Assembly: GCA_005878665.1 (NCBI GenBank)
Contig: VBLR01000048.1
Span: 1-5,038, forward strand
Source of the DNA: Methanobacteriota archaeon
GTDB taxonomy: Archaea > Thermoplasmatota > Thermoplasmata > RBG-16-68-12
Reading direction: 5' to 3'
Length of the DNA: 5,038 nt
Under the pieces are notes generated by a model. That model saw only the letters and a program-made list of their open reading frames with translations, made no database searches and was not told the DNA's origin. This document shows positions 1 to 5,038 of this stretch, piece by piece. Numbering within the stretch: the stretch's first letter is position 1; the number at the start of each line of letters is the position of its first letter. The position numbers and the translations under genes are program-made.

Positions 1-705
1 CCCGAGGAGATCGGCTCGAAGATCATGATGGACGGTCGGTTCCTCGTGATCCTCCTCCGCAAGTTCGCGGAGCACCGACTCCTCCGCGTCGAACGCATCG
101 ATGGCCGAGACGTGTACTGGGACCCGACGATCGGCTTCGATCCACGCCGCGGAGCGCCGAAGCGACTCGCTCGGTTCCCCCTCCGCTTCCCGCTCGTGAA
201 GGCGACGAAGCGCGCACGGGACCGGCTCCGCCGACGGATGCTCGTGATCCCGAACGAGCGGATCGTCCGGAAGGATTTCTATTACCTCCCGCTCTGGCGG
301 GTCGAGGCGGAGGTCCCTTCGGGCGGCCGAACGGAAGGGCGGGCCGTCCGCCAGTTCTACGTGAACGCGGTGACGGGAGAGCTCGGCCACGCGGTCTACG
401 GTCGCCTCACGTTTGAAGAGATCCCCCGGAAGGATGCGGTGCGACTCGAGCCAGTCGTGGCGGAGTCCGTCCTCGAGCACGTGACCGCCGAGACGGTCAA
501 CGATCCGATTCCGATCGCGAAGGTCGGACCGTCGCAAGCCCAGGAGATCGTGAGGACGACCCTCGGCGCGAAGCCGACGGGAACGGAGCCCGAACTCGTC
601 CTGCTGCCGATGTGGCGATTCGACGTCCGCTCGAACGGCGCCGGTCGCGGACGCACGATGTGGATGGAGGGGACCTTCGGTTCCGTCTTCGACAAGTCTC
701 CGTGA
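1..705 (+). CDS. Uncharacterised protein, C-terminal part (5' end outside the window)
   Basis: I do not recognise this protein. The frame is open from base 1 to the TGA at 703-705, giving 234 residues. Methionines at 25 and 28 could start it, but the eight codons before them all end in G or C, like the rest of the gene, and the only purine-rich stretch (GAGGAG at 4-9) lies 15 bp away, too far for a normal ribosome site. I therefore infer that the gene begins left of the window. Numbering from base 1, residues 49-79 are very basic (14 of 31 Arg/Lys), which could mean nucleic-acid contact. A Leu-Pro-x-Trp-Arg motif follows at 96-100 and recurs at 202-206, each time in a beta-rich stretch followed by a Gly/Arg turn. 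A helical-looking segment separates them. No membrane segment or metal site is visible. It is soluble-looking and converges on top6A with a 9 bp gap. It may be the tail of a larger protein; its function is unknown. Confidence 0.8.
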   Translation, partial: PEEIGSKIMMDGRFLVILLRKFAEHRLLRVERIDGRDVYWDPTIGFDPRRGAPKRLARFPLRFPLVKATKRARDRLRRRMLVIPNERIVRKDFYYLPLWRVEAEVPSGGRTEGRAVRQFYVNAVTGELGHAVYGRLTFEEIPRKDAVRLEPVVAESVLEHVTAETVNDPIPIAKVGPSQAQEIVRTTLGAKPTGTEPELVLLPMWRFDVRSNGAGRGRTMWMEGTFGSVFDKSP

Positions 706-714
706 GGCCGTCGA

Positions 715-1827
715 TCACATGAGGCCGAGGGGCCCGAGCTTCTCCGGCAAGTATGTGTCCGTGACGTAGTCGAGTCCGTACTTCGCGAGCGCCTGCTGCT
801 CGGCCTTCTTGTTGATCTGGAGCATCGTCTGGATCTCATTCCGCCAGAACTCGTCGTTGAACCGGGGGTCCGACATTTCCGCGTTGAGGGCCCCGACGTC
901 TCGCGGGGTCAGCGCGTCCGTCGGCAGTTCGTAGTTCAGGATGTCGCTCGCGGTGATGCCTACGAACTCCGTGGTGGGCGTCGCGAGATATTCCGAGATG
1001 TGCGCGGTCTTGATTGCGCCGTAGGCGACGGATGCGTGGATGCGGAACGACCACGGATCGCCATCGGTGAAGGTGGCGCAGGGCAGCTTCAATTCCTCGT
1101 TCAGCCGCTTGAGGAGTCGCCGCGTGCTCCGGCTCGGCTGCCCTTTCAGATGGACCAGGATGCATTTCGCGTCCTCGTCGAATCCGTTCTCCACGAGGCG
1201 GTCGAACATACCGCCCGTCTCGATGGCGAGGATGAACTTCGCGTCTGCCTCCACGAGCTTGACCTTCTCCTTCTCGACGTTGTACGGAATCGTATACCCG
1301 GCGTCGCCGACGTCATCGCGGCAGTTAATCCGCTTCCGATCGCCGTTCCGGGTGATTTCCTCGATCGTCAGGTTCCCGATGACGCTCGCCCCGCTCTCCT
1401 CCGGGCGGAGCTTGAAGTCTTCTCGGAGGAGTTGCGTGATCACCTCGAGGTCCTCTGCGAGGAGGTTCGATTCCTCCTGCGCATGGAACTTGGCGATGTC
1501 CCAGCCTTCGGAGATGTAGTACATCTCCCTCAGGGTCGAGGACTTGCTCTCCCGGATCATGTCCCGGATGAACTCGAGGACGTACATCGTCCGCAGGAGC
1601 ATGAGGGCGCCCTTGAGCTTCTTCGCGCTGCGGACGCCCATCAGGTTGCCATACTTCCAGACCGCGTGCTTCGAGTCGAACCGGATGTTCGCCTTCGTGC
1701 GGAGCGGGATCTTCATCTTGGGGATCTGGCCGCCGTCGAGTTCCTCGTAGATCTCCTCCGCGATCCCGTAGAGTGCGTCCACCGCCTTGTTCGAGGCGGG
1801 CACCCCGCCTTTCTTCTTACTCGTCAT
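715..1827 (-). CDS. top6A: DNA topoisomerase VI subunit A (type IIB, Spo11-like)
   Basis: This is the DNA-cleaving subunit of topoisomerase VI, the archaeal relative of meiotic Spo11. In the A2B2 enzyme it makes a transient double-strand break through a tyrosine-DNA bond so that another duplex can pass. At 370 residues it has the usual family length. The winged-helix (5Y-CAP) domain spans roughly residues 70-145 and holds the STLREMYY segment; the Tyr103-Tyr104 pair contains the catalytic tyrosine. A Toprim domain begins near residue 190, with the metal-binding acidic residues Glu203 (IETGGMF) and Asp255/Asp257 (TDGDPW). All key residues are intact. The ATG at 1827 overlaps the end of top6B by 11 bp and has GAGG six bases upstream, so translation is probably coupled. 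The C-terminus ends in the hydrophobic-Gly pattern LGPLGLM. Long open frames on the opposite strand here are by-products of GC-biased third positions. Confidence 0.97.
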   Translation of the reverse strand: MTSKKKGGVPASNKAVDALYGIAEEIYEELDGGQIPKMKIPLRTKANIRFDSKHAVWKYGNLMGVRSAKKLKGALMLLRTMYVLEFIRDMIRESKSSTLREMYYISEGWDIAKFHAQEESNLLAEDLEVITQLLREDFKLRPEESGASVIGNLTIEEITRNGDRKRINCRDDVGDAGYTIPYNVEKEKVKLVEADAKFILAIETGGMFDRLVENGFDEDAKCILVHLKGQPSRSTRRLLKRLNEELKLPCATFTDGDPWSFRIHASVAYGAIKTAHISEYLATPTTEFVGITASDILNYELPTDALTPRDVGALNAEMSDPRFNDEFWRNEIQTMLQINKKAEQQALAKYGLDYVTDTYLPEKLGPLGLM

Positions 1828-3808
1828 CGAGCGCCTCTTCCGTCTCGTCGTAGTCGATCTCGCCTTCTTCCTCAGGCTCCGCCGCGGGAGCCTCCTCTCC
1901 TTCGAACTCCGCGTAGTTCAGCTCCCAATCGCCGGGGAGCGGTTCCGCGCCGATCACGAGGCCGGGGTTGATCCCGCTCACATAGATGTCGGACTCGTCA
2001 TACTCCGCCTCGTCGAGTCCTTCCAGGACGAATGTGATAGAGGCCTTCGCAACGCTGTCGATTCGCTTCAGCTCCCAGGTAATCTTGCCGTCGTCGCGGA
2101 CCTCGGCGGGCTTCGGGTCGATTGACTTCGGGTTGATGCCGCGCGGCAGGAGCAGATGGAGGTTCAGCTTCTTGCCCGCCGCGGTGAAGTTGTGGACGTT
2201 GAGTGTGACCGTGTGCTGCTTCTGCTTCTTGTCGTACGCGATATCCTCGTCGACCCAGACGACTCCCATGATTTTCGTGATCGTGGCGTCCAGGACCGGG
2301 ACCTTCTTGTTCACGATTTTCGCAGACTTGTCCGCAATCCGCGGCAGAATGAGTTGGACGATCTCGAACTTCTCTTTCGTCTTTGCACGGTGGGCCTTCT
2401 TCGTGAGATGCGTCTTGAGGCGACGCCCGGCCTCCTTTAGCGCGAGGTCCAGCTCCGTCATGATCTCGTCGGCGGTGGCCACGGCCTCTTTCGACTCGGA
2501 CGTGTACGGCACCTTCGTCGAGCAGAGGTGTACGAGGACGATCGCGGGGCCGAACGGGAGGCCTTGTCCGCCGCGTTGCTCCAGGCCGTACCGCCTCCAG
2601 TCGACGTTCGCGACGGCCTGCGTGAGAGCACAGCCGCCCGCCTGATACAGAAGAGGCACCCGGTTCGCGAACCGCAAAACCTCGATGGGTTGGTCGGGCG
2701 GAAGGTCTCCGCCGTAGACGATCCCGACCTCGACTTGGAATGGGTTTCCCGAGTAGACCGCGGGATCCCGCGTGAGAGGCGGGGCATAGAACTCCGGTCG
2801 AAGGTTTCCGAGGACGTTCTTGAGACCTCTCTTGATGAGCCGTTCCCCAATCGGGCTGAGGCAGTCCGTCGGAGGGGACATCAACTTCGCGGACTGCATG
2901 GCATCGTGGAGCGCCTTCGCCTGCTCCAGGACGAGGGACTTCGGCTTCGTGTCCGGGTCGAGGCCGGCGGAATCGCAGATTTCCTTCGCGACGCGGGAAG
3001 ACACCCGCACGAACTCCTCCTCGAGGAACGCGGCGAGCTTGTAGGACTTCGTCTCCTTCATCATGGCCATGAGCGTGCCAAGCTCGATTCCATGCGGATG
3101 CGGAGGGATTTCCTTTGTCTTCGGAGGGAGATCCTCCGTGACCCTCTCGAAGACGATTTCTTCGCCCTCCGGCGGCCGATATGTAATGCGTGCATGCGGA
3201 TTCACGATCGCGGTGGCCTTCAGGTATTCAGGGATCGACTGCTTTCCAGCATTGTAGCGGCCCTTCAGAGGGATTTCGACCCGCGTGCCATGGGCCCGCT
3301 CCCATACCACGAAGTCTTCTTCGACCACGTTCGGCCGGTTCTTCTTCGTATCTAGGATGAGTTCGATTTCGTAGGCGACGTCTTGCTCCGCGACCTTGGA
3401 TCGAATCTTCGTTGGCTTGCCGGTCGTAATCTGACCGTACATGACGGCTCCGGAGATGCCAAGACCTTGCTGCCCTCGACGCTGCGCGCGACTGAAGAAT
3501 CGGGATCCGTATAGCAGGCGTCCGAAGACGTTTGCCACTTCCTTCTTGACGATGCCCGGTCCGTTGTCTTCCACGACCACGACGAACTCGTCTTTGTCGA
3601 TCTTCTTGACCTCGACGAGGATGTCCGGGAGGATGTCCGCATCAGCCCCCGCATCGAGCGAATTGTCAACCCCCTCTTTGACCGCGGTGAGGAGGGCTTT
3701 CGTCGCGGAGTCGTAGCCGAGGATCTGCTTGTTCCGCTCGAAGAACTCGGAGATGCTGATCTCGCGTTGTTTCTTCGCGAGTTCCTCCGCGATCGAGATC
3801 GATGGCAT
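1817..3808 (-). CDS. top6B: DNA topoisomerase VI subunit B (GHKL ATPase)
   Basis: This is the ATPase subunit of topoisomerase VI. ATP binding dimerises the B subunits and closes the gate around the captured duplex. The GHKL (Bergerat) fold occupies about residues 1-225: N-box Glu45 and Asn49 (KEGVDNS), G1 box Asp81-Gly85 (DNGPG) and G2 box Gly112-Gly117 (GQQGLG). A helix-two-turn-helix-like insert lies around 255-335. The transducer runs to about 490 and holds the STKVPY...SKE segment with Lys432 and Lys440, one of which should be the ATP-contacting switch lysine. Residues about 505-625 look like the extra beta (Ig-like) domain known from some euryarchaeal Top6B proteins. The last 30 residues (634-663) have 17 Asp/Glu and no Lys/Arg. 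The 663 residues are at the long end for the family because of these C-terminal parts. The ATG at 3808 gives the expected N-terminus leading into EISISEFFERNK. It is the first gene of the top6B-top6A pair. Confidence 0.97.
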   Translation of the reverse strand: MPSISIAEELAKKQREISISEFFERNKQILGYDSATKALLTAVKEGVDNSLDAGADADILPDILVEVKKIDKDEFVVVVEDNGPGIVKKEVANVFGRLLYGSRFFSRAQRRGQQGLGISGAVMYGQITTGKPTKIRSKVAEQDVAYEIELILDTKKNRPNVVEEDFVVWERAHGTRVEIPLKGRYNAGKQSIPEYLKATAIVNPHARITYRPPEGEEIVFERVTEDLPPKTKEIPPHPHGIELGTLMAMMKETKSYKLAAFLEEEFVRVSSRVAKEICDSAGLDPDTKPKSLVLEQAKALHDAMQSAKLMSPPTDCLSPIGERLIKRGLKNVLGNLRPEFYAPPLTRDPAVYSGNPFQVEVGIVYGGDLPPDQPIEVLRFANRVPLLYQAGGCALTQAVANVDWRRYGLEQRGGQGLPFGPAIVLVHLCSTKVPYTSESKEAVATADEIMTELDLALKEAGRRLKTHLTKKAHRAKTKEKFEIVQLILPRIADKSAKIVNKKVPVLDATITKIMGVVWVDEDIAYDKKQKQHTVTLNVHNFTAAGKKLNLHLLLPRGINPKSIDPKPAEVRDDGKITWELKRIDSVAKASITFVLEGLDEAEYDESDIYVSGINPGLVIGAEPLPGDWELNYAEFEGEEAPAAEPEEEGEIDYDETEEALDDE
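1834..1837 (-). promoter_or_regulatory. Ribosome binding site of top6A inside the top6B 3' end
   Basis: The minus strand reads GAGG, within a longer purine run GGAAGAGG (1834-1841), six bases before the top6A ATG. These bases also encode part of the acidic Top6B tail. The spacing suits a Shine-Dalgarno site and supports the ATG at 1827 as the start. Together with the 11 bp overlap, this suggests that ribosomes finishing top6B re-initiate on top6A, which would help keep the two subunits in equal amounts. Confidence 0.6.
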
Positions 3809-3982
3809 ACCATCACAGGGGACGGTTGAACAGAACGGTGGGCGTTCCCATCCCTGGGCCCCGCGTATTTGAGCCTGCCCATTTAAGGCTTCGCAGCCGA
3901 TTTCGCAATGCCGTTTCTATGGAGGGAAGGGTACATCAGGCGCGCGCCCGGAGGTGGCTGAAAGTGTCCGCCTTGCGCAGGT
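3809..3982. other. Intergenic region between the membrane-protein gene and top6B
   Basis: These 174 bp separate the TGA of the upstream membrane-protein gene (at 3983) from the top6B start. They contain the putative top6 promoter, a GGCGCGCGCC palindrome at 3939-3948, and a small CCCA/TGGG hairpin at 3847-3858 near the predicted transcription start. I see no T-run that would act as an archaeal terminator for the upstream gene, so read-through into top6B remains possible. No small gene with good codon use is visible. Confidence 0.6.
3881..3893 (-). promoter_or_regulatory. Putative archaeal promoter (BRE + TATA) of top6B-top6A
   Basis: On the minus strand CGAAG (3893-3889) is followed directly by CCTTAAAT (3888-3881), a purine-rich BRE plus a TATA-like box. 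Transcription would start about 26 bp downstream, near 3858, leaving a leader of about 50 bases before the top6B ATG. A second AT-rich stretch, CAAATAC near 3865-3871, is a weaker alternative that would give a leader of about 34 bases. The leader has no strong Shine-Dalgarno; only GTGAT, ending three bases before the ATG, resembles part of one. This is an inference from pattern and position. Confidence 0.5.
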
Positions 3983-4975
3983 TCATTCCTCGAAAATGGC
4001 CCCGCACTTCGGGCACTTCACGTCGTTTTCGTCGACATCCGCGCCGCAGTTCGTGCATGTGAACGCGGCCGCCTTGGCCGCCTTCTCGCCCGTTGGCGGT
4101 CCCGCCTCCTCGGTCTTGGGCTTCGGCTTCGCTTTCGGGATTTCCGCCTCGGCGCCGAGCGTCCGGGTCCGCTGCGCTCGCGCCCGGACCGTGTACCACC
4201 ACATGAATAGGATCACGTAGTAGAACGTGAACGGCAGGATCATCGAGAACGCGGTGAAGTACACGAACAGGCCGTAGAAATTCGCGACCGGCGCCGCCAG
4301 CGGGCCGAAGTCGAGGTTCGTGAACGTCCAGTTCGCGTCTTTGTCCCAGACGGAGAATCCGTAGCCGTAGATCTGGCCGCTGAGATTGACCCGGGTTTCG
4401 TACCACGTGCCCTTGGAGGTGTTGCTGAAGCTGTCCGGGCCGGCGCTGAAGTTCATCGGATGGTCCGATGTCGCATAGGCCACGAGGCCCGTGATCGTGG
4501 TCAGGTTCATGAAAACCGAAAAGTTGCCCGGCGTTCGGACGACCGTCGTCGTCAGCTCCACACGAAAGGTGAACTCGCTCGGCGGATCGGCGTGGTACGG
4601 CACCACGGTCCCGTTCGTCAAGGCCATCGTCGGACTCATGAAGGGACCCGGGGTGCTCGCGAGCGGAATCGCGTCCGCCTGGGAAAGGAGCACGTTGGTC
4701 GACAGCGCCCCGCCGACGAGGACCGCGATCAGGATGACGGGGAGCGCGTTCAGCGCGAAGCGCTTCACGCTCCGTTCGCCGAGATAGTAGGGCACGAGGA
4801 AGACGGCGAGGGGCGCGACGATGATGACCAGGCATCCGAGCCCGCCGGCGGTGAAGGGGAGCAGGTAGGCGACGATGACCCCCAGGAGGACCAGGTACAC
4901 GACCCGGAACCAAAGGGTCTTACGGAACCGCAAGAACAGGTTCCATACCCGCACTGGGAGTTTCTCGGGGCTCAC
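3983..4975 (-). CDS. Uncharacterised membrane protein with extracellular loop and C-terminal zinc ribbon
   Basis: I do not recognise the family. The 330-residue protein has hydrophobic segments at about 23-40, 44-63, 74-96 and 232-260. Positive charges at the N-terminus, between helices 2 and 3 (ERSVKR) and after helix 4 (VRARAQRTR) all fall on the same side. The predicted topology therefore has the N- and C-termini in the cytosol and the 96-231 loop outside. That loop is Ser/Thr/Asn-rich and has seven N-x-S/T sequons (Asn121, 151, 157, 175, 185, 197, 215), consistent with archaeal N-glycosylation. A Lys/Pro/Ala-rich linker (278-304) leads to a zinc ribbon, CxxC-x10-CxxC, at Cys307, 310, 321 and 324. 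The start is GTG at 4975: the in-frame TAA at 5009-5011 closes the frame upstream, and no other start codon lies between. A role in sensing or in holding a cytosolic partner at the membrane is only a guess. Confidence 0.9.
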   Translation of the reverse strand: MSPEKLPVRVWNLFLRFRKTLWFRVVYLVLLGVIVAYLLPFTAGGLGCLVIIVAPLAVFLVPYYLGERSVKRFALNALPVILIAVLVGGALSTNVLLSQADAIPLASTPGPFMSPTMALTNGTVVPYHADPPSEFTFRVELTTTVVRTPGNFSVFMNLTTITGLVAYATSDHPMNFSAGPDSFSNTSKGTWYETRVNLSGQIYGYGFSVWDKDANWTFTNLDFGPLAAPVANFYGLFVYFTAFSMILPFTFYYVILFMWWYTVRARAQRTRTLGAEAEIPKAKPKPKTEEAGPPTGEKAAKAAAFTCTNCGADVDENDVKCPKCGAIFEE

Positions 4976-4999
4976 AGAACGATGCGATGCGGCCTTCTT

Positions 5000-5014
5000 G
5001 ATAAATAGTTATGC
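5000..5014 (-). promoter_or_regulatory. TATA-like promoter giving a probable leaderless transcript
   Basis: The minus strand reads GCATAA, then CTATTTATC, an AT-rich island in otherwise GC-rich sequence. Its centre (about 5004) is 29 bp from the GTG at 4975, so an archaeal start site about 26 bp downstream would fall two to four bases before the start codon. No Shine-Dalgarno motif lies between, which fits a leaderless mRNA and supports the GTG start of the membrane-protein gene. Confidence 0.55.
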
Positions 5015-5038
5015 CGGTCCCCATGGAGGAGGCGGTTC

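Noticed and set aside
1000..1971. Long open frame on the + strand opposite top6A (323 codons)
   Set aside because: It lies antisense to a gene with all Top6A catalytic motifs. Its Arg/Leu/Asp-rich composition is what GC-biased third positions produce on the opposite strand.
2528..3355. 275-codon + strand frame opposite top6B
   Set aside because: Shadow of top6B. No recognisable domain, and composition dominated by Arg, Leu, Asp and Glu from reversed GC-rich codons.
715..3808. Defence-type GHKL/Toprim system instead of topoisomerase VI
   Set aside because: Both subunits have full family length, domain order and catalytic residues of genuine Top6A and Top6B, in the standard gene order. Nothing points to a repurposed defence module.
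3939..3948. GGCGCGCGCC palindrome as a terminator for the membrane-protein gene
   Set aside because: It is short, has no loop and is not followed by a T-run. Archaeal terminators are T-rich, so this is more likely chance in GC-rich sequence.
3948..3995. tRNA-like look of GGAGGTGGCTGAAAG ... GGTTCATTCC
   Set aside because: There is a T-loop-like string, but no acceptor stem, no anticodon stem and too short a span. It also runs into the 3' end of the membrane-protein gene.
3936..4913. 325-codon minus-strand frame overlapping the membrane-protein gene
   Set aside because: It overlaps the well-supported frame, whose helices, charge pattern and zinc ribbon are coherent. The alternative is low-complexity Arg/Gly/Pro/His-rich.
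5011..5038. Divergent + strand start (ATG at 5011 or 5023, MPVPMEEAV)
   Set aside because: Only nine codons are visible. The TATA-like element sits too close to either ATG to serve it, and no other promoter is seen. The sequence right of the window would be needed.

Overview
The window looks like a piece of a GC-rich archaeal chromosome. It carries the two genes of DNA topoisomerase VI in the order B then A. The two larger intergenic gaps hold AT-rich TATA-like elements of archaeal type, and there are no bacterial -35/-10 boxes or factor-independent terminators. The adjacent B-A gene pair is typical of euryarchaeal-type genomes. I cannot name the lineage; an uncultivated, moderately GC-rich euryarchaeal group is a guess.

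Layout. Bases 1-705 (+) hold the 3' part of an unrecognised gene whose reading frame is open to the left edge. It ends 9 bp from the 3' end of top6A, which runs the other way. Bases 715-3808 (-) are a compact top6B-top6A operon: the genes overlap by 11 bp and a Shine-Dalgarno-like GAGG for top6A lies inside the end of top6B. Bases 3809-3982 are an intergenic region with a BRE/TATA-like element that probably starts the top6 transcript. Bases 3983-4975 (-) encode a four-helix membrane protein with a large, sequon-rich extracellular loop and a cytosolic C-terminal zinc ribbon. Its GTG start lies about 29 bp from a TATA-like element, which suggests a leaderless mRNA. The last 63 bp hold that promoter and no gene I can support.

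How the genes work together. Top6A (the Spo11-like cleaving and winged-helix/Toprim subunit) and Top6B (the GHKL ATPase subunit) form an A2B2 type IIB topoisomerase that relaxes and decatenates DNA. The membrane protein and the + strand protein have no evident link to topoisomerase VI other than position. I found no mobile element, CRISPR array, RNA gene or obvious defence system. The window is mainly ordinary housekeeping sequence with two uncharacterised flanking proteins.
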